Origin: Amaricoccus macauensis
GTDB taxonomy: Bacteria > Pseudomonadota > Alphaproteobacteria > Rhodobacterales > Rhodobacteraceae
Length of the DNA stretch: 64,000 bases
Assembly (NCBI RefSeq): GCF_014201905.1
Contig: NZ_JACHFM010000002.1
Coordinates: 620,001 to 684,000 of the forward strand
Direction of reading: 5' to 3'
In this document: piece by piece, positions 1 to 9,480 of the stretch
Numbering within the stretch: the first letter of the stretch is position 1
Layout: each line of letters opens with the position of its first letter
Position numbers and translations under genes: made by a program
The notes under the pieces: generated by a model
Database searches by the model: none
What the model was told of the DNA's origin: nothing
What the model saw: the letters and a program-made list of their open reading frames with translations, nothing else

Positions 1-37
1 GAGTCGCTGCGTCCAATACAACTTAAGGCTGAGAAAA

Positions 38-274
38 ATGGCTGCCGAAAAACAAAACTTACAGGACGCATTTCTTAACAATGTTCGGAAGTCCAAGGTC
101 CCGGTGACGATCTTCCTGATGAACGGCGTGAAGCTGCAGGGCGTCATCACCTGGTTTGACAATTTCTGCGTTTTGCTGCGCAGGGACGGGCAGTCGCAGC
201 TGGTCTACAAGCACGCCATTTCGACTGTGATGCCGTCGCAGCCGATCACGCTCTACGAGGCCGAAGATCACTGA
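38..274 (+). CDS. hfq: RNA chaperone Hfq
   Basis: Hfq is a ring-forming Sm-like protein that helps small RNAs pair with mRNAs in the cytoplasm. The 78-residue product has the expected short alphaproteobacterial length. The Sm1 region begins with QDAFLNN and includes the family-typical segment [20 protein letters not shown]; the Sm2 motif YKHAIST follows near residues 57-63. A purine-rich Shine-Dalgarno (AAGG) sits about 10 bases before the ATG. It is followed after 13 bases by hflX, the classic hfq-hflX pair, which supports the call. The first 37 bases of the window are its leader; whatever lies upstream is outside the window. Very secure. Confidence 0.98.
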   Translation: MAAEKQNLQDAFLNNVRKSKVPVTIFLMNGVKLQGVITWFDNFCVLLRRDGQSQLVYKHAISTVMPSQPITLYEAEDH

Positions 275-287
275 CGATAGTGGGCGG

Positions 288-1535
288 ATGCGGGCGGTTG
301 TCCTGCATCCAGTCAGATCCAAAGACGGGCCGCGCGCGCCCCAGGATGCGCTCGACGAGGCGGTGAGCCTTGCGCGCGCCCTCGACCTCGACGTCGTGGG
401 CGCCGAGGTCGTGCCGCTCGCCAAGGCGCGGGCCGGCTATCTGTTCGGCAAGGGCAAGGTCGAGGAGCTGGGCGAGCGGATCGCCGAGCGTGAGGCGGGG
501 CTCGTCATCGTCGATGGCGCGCTCTCGCCGGTGCAGCAGCGCAATCTCGAAAAGCTCTGGAAGATCAAGATCCTCGATCGCACCGGGCTCATTCTCGAGA
601 TTTTCGGCGACCGGGCGCAGACGCGGGAAGGCGTGCTGCAGGTCGAGCTGGCGCATCTCTCCTATCAGAAGTCGCGGCTGGTGCGGTCGTGGACCCACCT
701 CGAGCGGCAGCGGGGCGGCTTCGGCTTTCTCGGCGGCCCGGGTGAGACGCAGATCGAGGCGGACCGCCGGGCGCTCGACGAGCGGATCCACCGGATCAAG
801 GAACAACTGCGCCGGGTGGTGCGGACGCGCGGCGAGCATCGTCGGGCGCGCCAGCGGGTGCCTTATCCCATCATCGCGCTGGTGGGATATACGAACGCCG
901 GCAAGTCGACGCTTTTCAACCGGTTGACCGGCTCGGCCGTCCTGGCGAAGGACATGCTTTTCGCGACGCTCGATCCGACGATGCGGGCGATCGCGCTGCC
1001 GGACGGCCGGCGGGCGATCCTCTCGGACACGGTGGGATTCATCTCGGCGCTGCCGACGCAGTTGGTCGCGGCCTTTCGGGCGACGCTCGAGGAGGTGCTG
1101 GAGGCCGACCTGATCCTGCACGTGCGCGACATCGCCCACGCGGAGACCGAGGTGCAGGCGCAGAGCGTTCGCGCGACGCTGGAGGATCTCGGGGTCGGGG
1201 CGGAGGCGCCGGTGATCGAGGTCTGGAACAAGGTGGACCTGCTCGACCCGGAGAGTGCCGAGACCGCGCGGGCGGTGGCGGCGCGCAGCCCGGAGGTCGC
1301 GGTCATCTCGGCGCTGAGCGGTGCAGGCGTCGAGGCGCTGATGGTTGCGGTTGCCGAGGCGCTTGCCGAGCCTGCGACCGAGGAGACGGTGCATCTCGCC
1401 TTCGACGACGGGCGGCGGCGGGCGTGGCTCTTCGATCGCAAGCTGGTCCGGGCGGAGCATTCGACCGACGACGGTTATGATCTCGACGTGCGCTGGACCG
1501 AGCGCGACCGGAACAAGTGGCTGGCACTCGGCTAG
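288..1535 (+). CDS. hflX: Ribosome-associated GTPase HflX
   Basis: HflX is a TRAFAC-class GTPase that binds the 50S subunit and splits stalled or heat-damaged ribosomes. The 415-residue product has the HflX N-terminal domain (GKGKVEEL near 54-61, the glycine-rich FGFLGGPGETQIEADRR segment). The G domain has G1 GYTNAGKST at 200-208, G3 DTVGF starting at 247 and G4 NKVD at 314. It lies 13 bases after hfq and is probably co-transcribed with it. The ATG is preceded by GGGCGG, a modest ribosome site. Length and all motifs are normal for the family. Confidence 0.97.
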   Translation: MRAVVLHPVRSKDGPRAPQDALDEAVSLARALDLDVVGAEVVPLAKARAGYLFGKGKVEELGERIAEREAGLVIVDGALSPVQQRNLEKLWKIKILDRTGLILEIFGDRAQTREGVLQVELAHLSYQKSRLVRSWTHLERQRGGFGFLGGPGETQIEADRRALDERIHRIKEQLRRVVRTRGEHRRARQRVPYPIIALVGYTNAGKSTLFNRLTGSAVLAKDMLFATLDPTMRAIALPDGRRAILSDTVGFISALPTQLVAAFRATLEEVLEADLILHVRDIAHAETEVQAQSVRATLEDLGVGAEAPVIEVWNKVDLLDPESAETARAVAARSPEVAVISALSGAGVEALMVAVAEALAEPATEETVHLAFDDGRRRAWLFDRKLVRAEHSTDDGYDLDVRWTERDRNKWLALG

Positions 1536-1650
1536 ACGCCTTGGCCTGACGCATACGTTGATCCGACAATGCGGATTTGTGAAAGCAGCGCCGGGAATGC
1601 GTTGACAGAGGCTCCGTGTGAGCGGTGAATACCCGAGGTGACGAAGCGGG

Positions 1651-1669
1651 GATCTGCTATAAGTAGATC
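1651..1669. promoter_or_regulatory. Imperfect dyad upstream of RTX gene
   Basis: The arms GATCTGC and GTAGATC (6 of 7 positions paired) flank TATAA about 50 bases before the start of the secreted RTX gene. The centre CTATAA could be a -10 element, but I see no convincing -35 at the right distance. A regulator site is possible; no regulator can be named. Confidence 0.3.
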
Positions 1670-1717
1670 TGACTCCGCATGTAGTACCGTTTAAGTAATT
1701 CCCGGGGGATTGTGCTG

Positions 1718-3853
1718 ATGGTGGTGAAACTCGATCAGCTCGACGGGACGAACGGGTTTCGTCTCGACGGGATCGACGCGTGGGATCAGTCGGGCTTTGC
1801 GGTCGCGGGGACGGGGGACGTCAACGGCGACGGCTACGACGACATGATCATCGGCGCGTTTGGCGCAGATGCGGACGGCGAGGCGCGATCGGGCGAGACC
1901 TATGTGGTTTTCGGCAAGGCGTCGGGCTTTCCGGCGCGCTTCGATCTCTCGACGCTCAACGGCAGGAACGGCTTTCAGCTCGACGGCATCGACTTCATGG
2001 ACGCAAGCGGCGTCGCGGTCTCGGCGGCGGGTGATGTGAACGGTGACGGGATTGCCGACCTCATGGTCGGTGCGGACTGGGCCGATCCGGACGGCAAGGA
2101 GCGGGCGGGTCAAGCCTACATCGTCTTCGGGACGAAGGCGGGCTTCGCGGCGAACATCGATCTCGACGCGCTCGACGGCGCGGATGGTTTCCGCATCAAC
2201 GGGACGGACGTGAAGGACGACCTCGGGTGGACGGTCGCGAGCGCGGGCGACGTGAACGGCGACGGCATCGGCGATGTGGTCATGGGGGCGTTCCGGCCGG
2301 ACGGATGGACCGGCGAGAGCTATGTGGTCTTCGGCACCAGAGCGGGATTTCCGACAGAGCTGCACATCTCGGACCTGACAGGGGCTGATGGGTTTCGGAT
2401 GCACGGGATCGATCCCGGTGACCGGACCGGCTGGTCGGTGGATGGCGCGGGCGACGTGAACGGCGACGGCATTGACGATGTGATCGTCGGCGCCTCGGAA
2501 GCTGACGCGAACGGCAAGTTCGACGCTGGCGAGACCTACGTGGTCTTTGGCAGCAAGAGCGGCTTCGCGGCCGACATCAACCTCGGCGACCTTGACGGCT
2601 CCGACGGCTTCCGCCTCAACGGCGTCAACGCGCGCGATCAGTCGGGCCGTTCGGTGGCGGGCATCGGCGACGTGAATGGCGACGGCATTGCCGACATGAT
2701 GATCGGTGCGCGCGGCGGCGATCCGGGTGGCAGGTCCGCGGCCGGCCAGAGCTACGTGCTCTTCGGGACGAAGGCGGGCTTCGCGGCGGAGATCGAGCTT
2801 TCAGACATCGACGGCACGAACGGCTTTCGCATCGACGGTGTCGATGCGGGCGGGCATTCCGGCAGCTGGGTGGCGGGTGCCGGGGACTTCAACGGCGATG
2901 GTATCGACGACATGCTCGTGGGTGCGATGCATGCCGATCCCGGTGGCCTGGTCGATGCTGGCGAGACGTATCTCGTGTTCGGCACGAAGGACGGCTTTGG
3001 CGCGACCCTCGATCTCTCGACCCTCAGCGACGCGACCGGACTGCGCCTCGAGGGGATCGAGGCTGGCGGCGCGCTCGGCCGGTCGGCCGAAGCCGCAGGC
3101 GACGTCAACGGCGACGGGTTCGACGACCTGATCATCGGAGCGTATCTTGAGGATGCGGGTGGCAAGCTCAACGCGGGCGCGAGCTACGTCGTCTTCGGCC
3201 ATGGCCCGGACGACGGGTCGCAGCGCCTCGTCGGAACGCCCGGAGCGGACCGGATCTCGGGCCTTGCAGGGGATGACACGATCTTCGGGCGCGGCGGCGA
3301 CGATCGGCTGTTTGGCAACACCGGGGACGACTCGCTCGTCGGCGCGGCTGGCAACGACTATCTCGCGGGAGGCGTCGGCAACGACGGCCTGTCCGGCGGC
3401 GTCGGCAACGACAGGCTGCTGGGCGAGGGCGGCAATGACACGCTCTCGGGGGGCGCGGATCACGACAGGCTCTCCGGTGGCGCGGGCATCGACGACCTGA
3501 CCGGCGAGATCGGCAACGACTTCCTGAGTGGCGGGGCCGCGCGCGACCGGCTGTTCGGCGGCGTCGGGCAGGACACGTTGCGTGGCGACGGCGGCAATGA
3601 CCAGTTGTCGGGAGGTCGTGGCGCGGACGTCTTCGAGTTCCAGCGCGGTGGCGGCACCGATCTCGTCACCGACTTCGGCTTCGGTGCCGACCGGATCGAC
3701 GTGACGGCATTCGACTTCGGCAGCGGCGCCGATGTGCTGGCGCTCTGCCGGCAGACTGGCGAGGATGTGAGCTTCACGCTGGGGTCGGGAATGAACGTCG
3801 TCCTCGCCGACCATCTGCTCACTGACCTGAGTGCGAGCGACTTCCTGGTTTGA
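1718..3853 (+). CDS. Secreted FG-GAP beta-propeller protein with RTX tail
   Basis: This 711-residue protein has two visible parts. Residues about 1-495 are seven FG-GAP/integrin-alpha-type repeats, each with a calcium-loop motif such as DVNGDGYDD, DVNGDGIAD or DFNGDGIDD followed by a YVVFG-type strand; seven repeats are what a complete seven-bladed propeller needs. Residues about 505-640 are RTX nonapeptide repeats (GGxGxDxLx type), then an RTX-type C-terminus rich in F, L and D. No N-terminal signal peptide is present, consistent with type I secretion through the C-terminal signal. ATG 1718 is chosen because GGGGGA ends 8 bases before it; GTG 1712 is possible but too close. The third repeat has a shorter inter-strand loop than the others. 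Role unknown: adhesion or extracellular binding is inferred only. No type I exporter lies in the window. Confidence 0.85.
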   Translation: MVVKLDQLDGTNGFRLDGIDAWDQSGFAVAGTGDVNGDGYDDMIIGAFGADADGEARSGETYVVFGKASGFPARFDLSTLNGRNGFQLDGIDFMDASGVAVSAAGDVNGDGIADLMVGADWADPDGKERAGQAYIVFGTKAGFAANIDLDALDGADGFRINGTDVKDDLGWTVASAGDVNGDGIGDVVMGAFRPDGWTGESYVVFGTRAGFPTELHISDLTGADGFRMHGIDPGDRTGWSVDGAGDVNGDGIDDVIVGASEADANGKFDAGETYVVFGSKSGFAADINLGDLDGSDGFRLNGVNARDQSGRSVAGIGDVNGDGIADMMIGARGGDPGGRSAAGQSYVLFGTKAGFAAEIELSDIDGTNGFRIDGVDAGGHSGSWVAGAGDFNGDGIDDMLVGAMHADPGGLVDAGETYLVFGTKDGFGATLDLSTLSDATGLRLEGIEAGGALGRSAEAAGDVNGDGFDDLIIGAYLEDAGGKLNAGASYVVFGHGPDDGSQRLVGTPGADRISGLAGDDTIFGRGGDDRLFGNTGDDSLVGAAGNDYLAGGVGNDGLSGGVGNDRLLGEGGNDTLSGGADHDRLSGGAGIDDLTGEIGNDFLSGGAARDRLFGGVGQDTLRGDGGNDQLSGGRGADVFEFQRGGGTDLVTDFGFGADRIDVTAFDFGSGADVLALCRQTGEDVSFTLGSGMNVVLADHLLTDLSASDFLV

Positions 3854-3863
3854 CCGTTTCGGG

Positions 3864-3891
3864 GGCATCGATGCGGGATTGCATCAATGCC
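3864..3891 (+). terminator. Hairpin after the FG-GAP/RTX gene
   Basis: GGCATCGATGC and GCATCAATGCC pair at 10 of 11 positions around a 6-base loop, 10 bases past the stop codon. There is no T-run, so this is a transcript-end hairpin candidate rather than a canonical intrinsic terminator. Confidence 0.4.
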
Positions 3892-3925
3892 ACCCGACAA
3901 GCCACGGTATTTGCTGGAATCGGAG

Positions 3926-4435
3926 TCAGGCCGGGCGTGCACGACGATCGAGCAGCAGGAGCCCGGCAGCGGCGAGAAGCAGGGCGACGCCGGAGGCGAT
4001 GGTGCGGATCAGGTTGAAGGCCTGCCAGCGCGAGGAGTAGGTCTGCCAGATCGGACCCGCCGTCGCGGCATCGTCCGGCACGGTAACGGTGGCGAGCGCC
4101 TCGTTCATCGGGACGTTGATGGTCATCGTCAGAAGCAATCCGAAGCAGACGTAGACGAGCGCCGCCGCGAGCAGCGCGGCCGCGCTCCGACGCTGGCCTT
4201 GCGTGAAGAGCAGGAGTGCGGTGAGGCCGAGGATGAACGGCGTGCCGAAGAACGCGGGCGCGAAGGCGAGATTTCGGACCGAGGCGTTCATCGCCTGCAT
4301 CGCCGCGATCGCGACCCGGGGGTCGGCGGTGTCGAGGCCCCACATGGTCGAGCAAACCCACGCGTAGAAGAAGCCGAAGATCGCCCCGGCCGAGAGGATG
4401 GAGGCGAGCATCATGACGTTGGTCAGCGGTCGCAT
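3926..4435 (-). CDS. DUF1772 (anthrone oxygenase-like) membrane protein
   Basis: The product is 169 residues counted from MRPLTNVMML; the reading frame extends upstream, but that stretch crosses the divergent promoter and is not membrane-like. Four hydrophobic segments are visible: near residues 6-26 (ASILSAGAIFGFFYAWV), about 55-75, about 82-102 (LLAAALVYVCFGLLLTM), and near the C-terminus (TIASGVALLLAAAGLLLL). The motif NVPMNEAL and a following W-x-x-Y/W-x-x-W region fit the DUF1772 family. Function is uncertain; some members oxidise aromatic polyketides, but many are undefined. It is divergent from a TetR repressor across an inverted-repeat operator, so it is probably that repressor's target. 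Confidence 0.75.
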   Translation of the reverse strand: MRPLTNVMMLASILSAGAIFGFFYAWVCSTMWGLDTADPRVAIAAMQAMNASVRNLAFAPAFFGTPFILGLTALLLFTQGQRRSAAALLAAALVYVCFGLLLTMTINVPMNEALATVTVPDDAATAGPIWQTYSSRWQAFNLIRTIASGVALLLAAAGLLLLDRRARPA

Positions 4436-4460
4436 GGGCGGCGCTCCTGAGCGTAAAGAT

Positions 4461-4495
4461 ATGTACGGTTGTATGGAGGCGTACGGATGTGTACG
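4461..4495. promoter_or_regulatory. Candidate TetR operator between divergent genes
   Basis: At 4480-4495, CGTAC and GTACG form a perfect inverted repeat around a 6-base spacer. A related, less symmetric element (ATGTACGGTTGTAT) lies at 4461-4474. Both sit between the divergent DUF1772 and TetR starts, the standard position for an autoregulatory TetR site. The overlap of the first site with ATG 4487 argues for a downstream TetR start. Confidence 0.5.
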
Positions 4496-4540
4496 GCTCG
4501 TGTCAAGCGGGCGCTGGCACGGGGCTTCGGGAGAGAACAG

Positions 4541-5155
4541 GTGGACGAGGGGCGAGTGAAGCGCCACCGGCAAATCGCCGAGGCGGCCTATGGCCAACTC
4601 GCGGAACACGGCTATGGCGGGGCGTCGATGCTGCGCATTGCCCGGGCCGCGAAGGCGTCGAACGAGACGCTTTACCGCTGGTACGGCGACAAGGACGGTC
4701 TCTTCGCGGCGATGGTGCGCGACAACGCCGAGGCGGCGCGGGCTCTGTTGCAGGAGGCCCTCGTCCGGGACGAGGCGCCGGCGGAGACGCTGGCGCGGGT
4801 CGCGCCGGTCTTGCTGTCGATGCTGCTCGGGGACCGGGCAATCCTGCTGAACCGGGCGGCGGCGGCGGACCCGAGCGGGCGGCTTGGCGCAGCCATCTCC
4901 GCCGGCGGCCGCGACGTGGTGATGCCGCTGCTCGAGCAGCTGATGGAGCGGCTGGGGGGGGACGTGGTTCCGGGGGAGGCTTCGGGATGGTTCCTTGGTC
5001 TGCTGGTGGGCGACCTGCAGGTCCGCCGGATCATCGGTGAACTAACCGAGCCCGGCGCCGAAGAGATCGCTGCGCGTTGTCACAGGGCGCTTGGCATCTT
5101 CAACCGCCTCCTCGGCGTCGGCGACGAAGATACCGCAAGTTCCAGTGGCGTCTGA
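4541..5155 (+). CDS. TetR/AcrR family transcriptional regulator
   Basis: The product is about 204 residues with a canonical TetR N-terminal helix-turn-helix: RHRQIAEAAYGQLAEHGY, then MLRIARAAKASNETLYRWYGDKDGLFAAM. The C-terminal ligand domain is poorly conserved, as usual. GTG 4541 is preferred because GGGAGA lies 6 bases upstream and the operator-like repeat stays outside the coding region; in-frame ATG 4487 and TTG 4469 would add a basic leader of 18 or 24 residues. It is divergent from the DUF1772 membrane gene and likely represses both. Effector unknown. Confidence 0.85.
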   Translation: MDEGRVKRHRQIAEAAYGQLAEHGYGGASMLRIARAAKASNETLYRWYGDKDGLFAAMVRDNAEAARALLQEALVRDEAPAETLARVAPVLLSMLLGDRAILLNRAAAADPSGRLGAAISAGGRDVVMPLLEQLMERLGGDVVPGEASGWFLGLLVGDLQVRRIIGELTEPGAEEIAARCHRALGIFNRLLGVGDEDTASSSGV

Positions 5156-5293
5156 ACCGGCCCCGGCGAGGCAGGCGGTTCATGCGTTTGAGCGGGCTTG
5201 GTGCATCTCCATGACAACTCGGGATTTTCCCGAAGTGGGGAATCGAGGGTTACCGATCGGTTAACATGGGGTGGGGGTCGAAGAGGCTGTCAA

Positions 5294-5309
5294 CCACTAT
5301 ATCTTGGGC
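5294..5309 (+). promoter_or_regulatory. NrdR-like box 1 upstream of nrdJ
   Basis: CCACTATATCTTGGGC closely resembles the published NrdR box pattern (CACTATAT core followed by TTG). It lies 130 bases upstream of the nrdJ start. NrdR is the global repressor of ribonucleotide reductase genes; the nrdR gene itself is not in this window. Assigned by eye to a remembered consensus. Confidence 0.55.
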
Positions 5310-5375
5310 CATGCGCCAAAAAAGCTGTTGCGACTCAAGCCACAATCGCATCCCTTGGTGGCGGCAGCGACGACG

Positions 5376-5391
5376 CCACAAAATCTGGTGG
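5376..5391 (+). promoter_or_regulatory. NrdR-like box 2 upstream of nrdJ
   Basis: CCACAAAATCTGGTGG has perfect outer arms (CCAC/GTGG) and an AT-rich centre, 82 bases downstream of box 1 (start to start). NrdR usually binds two boxes an integral number of helical turns apart; 82 is close to eight turns. It is less consensus-like than box 1. Confidence 0.45.
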
Positions 5392-5438
5392 CCACACACC
5401 AGGGCGCGCGAGCAGTAAACCGGCCAGGGAAAAAGACC

Positions 5439-8400
5439 ATGAAAATCGACCGCCGCTTCACGACCGACGAGACCGGAGCCTACGGGGCGCTGACCTTCCG
5501 CAATACGAGTTCCGAGATCCGCAATCCCGACGGTTCGATCGTCTTCCGTCTCGATAACCTCGAGGTGCCGGAGGGCTGGAGTCAGGTGGCGTCGGACGTG
5601 CTGGCGCAGAAGTACTTCCGCAAGGCGGGGGTTCCGGCGGTTCTGAAGGCGGTGCGCGAGAAGGGCGTGCCGTCATTCCTGTGGCGCTCGGTGGCGGACG
5701 AGGCGGCGCTGGCGAAGCTGCCGGAGGACGAGCGCTACGTCGGCGAGACGACGGCGCGGCAGGTGTTCGACCGCCTGGCGGGTGCCTGGGCCTATTGGGG
5801 CTGGAAGGGCGGCTATTTCTCGTCCGAGGCGGACGCGCGGGCGTACTACGACGAGATGCGCTTCATGCTGGCGACCCAGATGGGCGCACCGAACAGCCCG
5901 CAGTGGTTCAACACCGGGCTGCACTGGGCCTATGGCATCGACGGTCCGGGGCAGGGGCATTTCTACGTCGATTTCCAGTCGGGCGAACTGACCCGATCGA
6001 CCAGCGCCTACGAGCACCCGCAGCCGCATGCCTGCTTCATCCAGTCGGTTGCCGACGACCTCGTGAACGAGGGCGGCATCATGGATCTCTGGACCCGCGA
6101 GGCGCGGCTCTTCAAGTACGGCTCGGGCACCGGCACGAACTTCTCCTCGCTCCGGGCGGAGAGCGAGAAGCTCGCGGGCGGCGGCAAGTCGTCGGGGCTC
6201 ATGAGCTTCCTCAAGATCGGTGACCGGGCGGCGGGCGCGATCAAGTCGGGCGGCACCACGCGGCGCGCGGCGAAGATGGTGATCTGCGACATGGATCATC
6301 CGGACATCGAGGACTTCATCACCTGGAAGGTGATCGAGGAGCAGAAGGTCGCGGCGCTGGTCGCGGGCTCGAAGATCCATCGGGAGCGGCTCGGGGCGAT
6401 CCTTGACGCAATCCGGGCGTGGGACGGCGCGGAGGAGGCGGCGTTCGACCCCAAGGCCAACACCGCGCTCAAGGCGGCGATCCGGGCGGCGAAGAAGAGC
6501 TTCGTGCCCGACGCCTACGTGAAGCGCGTGCTGCAGCAGGCCGAGCAGGGCACGACGGAGATCGACTTCAAGACCTATGACACCGACTGGGATTCGGACG
6601 CCTACCTGACGGTTTCGGGGCAGAACTCCAACAACTCGGTGCGGGTGACGGACGCCTTCCTGCAGGCGGTGCGCGAGGACGGCGACTGGCAGCTCACCCG
6701 CCGCATCGACGGCAAGGTGACGAAGACGGTGAAGGCGCGCGATCTGTGGGAGAAGGTCGGGCATGCGGCCTGGGCCTGCGCCGATCCGGGCGTGCAGTTC
6801 CACGACACGATCAACGCCTGGCACACCTGCCCGGCCGACGGGCCGATCCGGGCGTCGAACCCGTGCTCGGAATACATGTTCCTCGACGACACGGCCTGCA
6901 ACCTCGCGTCGATGAACCTGCTGACGTTCCTGAAGAACGGCAAGTTCGACGCGCGCGCCTATGTCCACGCCACGCGGCTCTGGACGGTGACGCTCGAGAT
7001 CTCGGTGCTGATGGCGCAGTTCCCGAGCGAGCGGATTGCCGAGCTGTCGTATCGCTTCCGCACCCTCGGGCTCGGCTATGCCAACATCGGCGGCCTCCTG
7101 ATGACCATGGGGTTCGGCTATGACTCGGCCGAGGGGCGGGCGCTCTGCGGCGCGCTGTCGGCGATCATGACGGGCGCGGCCTATGCCACGTCGGCGCAGA
7201 TGGCGGCCGAACTCGGGGCGTTCCCGGGCTATGCGAAGAATGCCGAGGCGATGCTGCGGGTCATGCGCAACCACCGGCGCGCGGCGCAGGGGCTCTTGAC
7301 CGACTACGAGGGGCTGGCGGTCCCGCCGGTGGCGCTCGATCACGCGAACTGCCCGGACAGCGCGCTCGTGAACCTCGCCCACGCGGTCTGGGACGAGGCG
7401 CTGGAGCTCGGACAGAAGCATGGCTACCGCAACGCGCAGACCACGGTGATCGCGCCCACCGGCACGATCGGGCTGGTGATGGACTGCGACACCACCGGTA
7501 TCGAGCCGGACTTCGCGCTGGTGAAGTTCAAGAAGCTCGCGGGCGGCGGCTACTTCAAGATCATCAACCGCGCGGTGCCGGGTGCGCTCGTGAACCTCGG
7601 CTACAAGCCGGGCGAGATCGAGGACATCATTGGCTATGCCGTCGGCCGCGGCACGCTGGAAGGCGCGCCGGAGATCAACGCGACCGCGCTCGTTGGCCAC
7701 GGCTTTGGCCGGGCGGAGATCGAGAAGATCGAGGCCGCGCTGCCGACCGCCTTCGACATCCGCTTCGTCTTCAACCAGTGGACGCTTGGCGAGGAGTTCT
7801 GCACCGGCATCCTCGGCATTCCCGTCGAGAAGCTGCGCGATCCGGCGTTCGACCTGCTGCGCCATCTCGGCTTCGGCCGGGCGCAGGTCGAGGCGGCGAA
7901 CGGCTACGTCTGCGGCACCATGACGCTCGAAGGTGCGCCGCACCTGAAGCCCGAGCACTACACGGTCTTCGACTGCGCCAACCCCTGCGGCAAGCTCGGC
8001 ACGCGCTATCTCTCGGTCGACAGCCACATCCGCATGATGGCCGCGGCGCAAAGCTTCATCTCGGGGGCGATCTCGAAGACGATCAACATGCCGAACGACG
8101 CGACGATCGGCGACTGCCAGGCGGCTTACGAGCTTTCGTGGTCGCTGGGTGTGAAGGCGAACGCGCTCTATCGCGACGGCTCGAAGCTCAGCCAGCCGCT
8201 TTCGGCGGCGCTGATCGAGGACGACGAGGCGCTGGAGGAGGTGCTGACCGAGGCGCCGGTCCCCGAGCGCGTGACGGTTCTCGCGGAGAAGATCGTCGAG
8301 AAGGTGATCTATCGCGAGATCGTCAAGGCGAACCGCGAGCGGCTGCCGGAGCGGCGCAAGGGGTATACCCAGAAGGCGATGGTCGGCGGCCACAAGGTGT

Positions 8401-9074
8401 ATCTCAGGACCGGCGAGTACGGCGACGGTCGGCTGGGCGAGATCTTCATCGACATGCACAAGGAAGGTGCGGCCTTCCGGGCGATGATGAACAACTTCGC
8501 CATCGCGATCTCGGTCGGCCTGCAGTACGGCGTGCCGCTCGACGAGTTCGTGGAGGCCTTCACCTTCACCCGCTTCGAGCCGGCGGGGATGGTGCAGGGC
8601 AACGACTCGATCAAGTCGGCGACCTCGATCATCGACTACATCTTCCGGGAACTGGCGGTGTCGTACCTCGACCGCACCGACCTCGCGCATGTGAAGCCGA
8701 CCGGCGAGAGCTTCGACACGATCGGCGGCGGCGAGGGCGAGGGCAATGTCCGGCGGGTGGAGAGCGATGCGGCCCACAGCTCGATCGCGGTCATCAAGCA
8801 GCTGTCCTCGACCGGCTACCTGCGCAAGCGGCTGCCGCAGGAACTGATGGTGCTGCAGGGTGGTGCGTCGGTCGCGGGCGCGCTGGAACTCGGGACGCTC
8901 TCGCAGTTCGCGGTGCGCGAGACCATGGAGACCGCCCCCCTCGACATGCGGGCCAAGGCCCGGATGCAGGGCTATGAGGGCGATCCGTGCGGCGAGTGCG
9001 GCAACTTTACCCTGGTGCGGAACGGCACCTGCCTGAAGTGCAACACCTGCGGCGGCACCAGCGGTTGCAGCTGA
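5439..9074 (+). CDS. nrdJ: Vitamin B12-dependent (class II) ribonucleotide reductase NrdJ
   Basis: NrdJ reduces ribonucleotides to deoxyribonucleotides using adenosylcobalamin as radical source, with or without oxygen. The product is 1211 residues, typical of the long alphaproteobacterial form. Visible elements are the N-terminal [12 protein letters not shown] and HACFIQSV, the substrate-site segment [20 protein letters not shown], the [13 protein letters not shown] segment, and a C-terminal zinc-finger/redox tail with paired cysteines (CGECGNF then [14 protein letters not shown]). The frame is open for another 56 codons upstream, but that stretch contains the NrdR-like boxes; ATG 5439 follows AGGGA and starts the conserved KIDRRFT. 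It stands alone as a transcription unit. No NrdAB, NrdD or NrdR gene is visible in the window. Confidence 0.97.
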   Translation: MKIDRRFTTDETGAYGALTFRNTSSEIRNPDGSIVFRLDNLEVPEGWSQVASDVLAQKYFRKAGVPAVLKAVREKGVPSFLWRSVADEAALAKLPEDERYVGETTARQVFDRLAGAWAYWGWKGGYFSSEADARAYYDEMRFMLATQMGAPNSPQWFNTGLHWAYGIDGPGQGHFYVDFQSGELTRSTSAYEHPQPHACFIQSVADDLVNEGGIMDLWTREARLFKYGSGTGTNFSSLRAESEKLAGGGKSSGLMSFLKIGDRAAGAIKSGGTTRRAAKMVICDMDHPDIEDFITWKVIEEQKVAALVAGSKIHRERLGAILDAIRAWDGAEEAAFDPKANTALKAAIRAAKKSFVPDAYVKRVLQQAEQGTTEIDFKTYDTDWDSDAYLTVSGQNSNNSVRVTDAFLQAVREDGDWQLTRRIDGKVTKTVKARDLWEKVGHAAWACADPGVQFHDTINAWHTCPADGPIRASNPCSEYMFLDDTACNLASMNLLTFLKNGKFDARAYVHATRLWTVTLEISVLMAQFPSERIAELSYRFRTLGLGYANIGGLLMTMGFGYDSAEGRALCGALSAIMTGAAYATSAQMAAELGAFPGYAKNAEAMLRVMRNHRRAAQGLLTDYEGLAVPPVALDHANCPDSALVNLAHAVWDEALELGQKHGYRNAQTTVIAPTGTIGLVMDCDTTGIEPDFALVKFKKLAGGGYFKIINRAVPGALVNLGYKPGEIEDIIGYAVGRGTLEGAPEINATALVGHGFGRAEIEKIEAALPTAFDIRFVFNQWTLGEEFCTGILGIPVEKLRDPAFDLLRHLGFGRAQVEAANGYVCGTMTLEGAPHLKPEHYTVFDCANPCGKLGTRYLSVDSHIRMMAAAQSFISGAISKTINMPNDATIGDCQAAYELSWSLGVKANALYRDGSKLSQPLSAALIEDDEALEEVLTEAPVPERVTVLAEKIVEKVIYREIVKANRERLPERRKGYTQKAMVGGHKVYLRTGEYGDGRLGEIFIDMHKEGAAFRAMMNNFAIAISVGLQYGVPLDEFVEAFTFTRFEPAGMVQGNDSIKSATSIIDYIFRELAVSYLDRTDLAHVKPTGESFDTIGGGEGEGNVRRVESDAAHSSIAVIKQLSSTGYLRKRLPQELMVLQGGASVAGALELGTLSQFAVRETMETAPLDMRAKARMQGYEGDPCGECGNFTLVRNGTCLKCNTCGGTSGCS

Positions 9075-9156
9075 GCTGACGGGACGGCGACTTTTGGGGG
9101 GCTGCGGCAGAACCGGTCGAGCAGGACCAGACTGACAAAGGCCCGCAGAAGGAAGC

Positions 9157-9180
9157 GGGAGGGGGCTCAGGTCCCCTCCC
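9157..9180 (+). terminator. Probable nrdJ terminator
   Basis: GGGAGGGG and CCCCTCCC form a perfect 8-bp stem around an 8-base loop, about 80 bases after the nrdJ stop. GGCATTTT follows. Confidence 0.6.
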
Positions 9181-9301
9181 GGCATTTTGCGCCTTCGGCG
9201 AGGCGGGGCTGGCGGAGCGCCGGCCTCGGGGAGCCCGGGGCGCGGGCTCCCGCTCGGACGGCGCTGGTTGGTCGGCCGCCGTTGCGGCCTCCCTTCGGTG
9301 G

Positions 9302-9329
9302 CACGGGGCGCGCGCACGCGCGCCCCGTG
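9302..9329. repeat. Perfect 28-base GC palindrome in nrdJ-ROK gap
   Basis: CACGGGGCGCGCG and its exact reverse complement are separated by 2 bases. A further 7-bp hairpin (CCCCGCC/GGCGGGG, loop TGTT) lies at 9343-9360. The roughly 400-base stretch 9075-9480 holds no believable gene on either strand; it contains these hairpins, the nrdJ terminator and, at about 9449-9488, three degenerate copies of a unit resembling GATCAGTCGCTTTTG. Confidence 0.6.
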
Positions 9330-9480
9330 AGTCAGAGGTTCTCCCCGCCTGTTGGCGGGGCCCCGCGTTCCTGCCCGATAGGGTTTCCGCCAGTATGAAG
9401 ACCTGACGGATGCGCCCCACGGCGGGGTTCCGGTCGGACCCGGGCGTTGGTCAGTGGCTTTTTGATCAGTCGCTTTTGGA

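Noticed and set aside
3240-3640. Regularly spaced GGC-GGC-N-GACGA-type repeats that could suggest a repeat array.
   Set aside because: They are codons of RTX nonapeptides, in frame and degenerate; not a CRISPR or intergenic repeat.
5673-9317. A 1214-codon open frame on the minus strand.
   Set aside because: It is the antisense shadow of nrdJ in GC-rich DNA; its translation is arginine-rich and has no family features.
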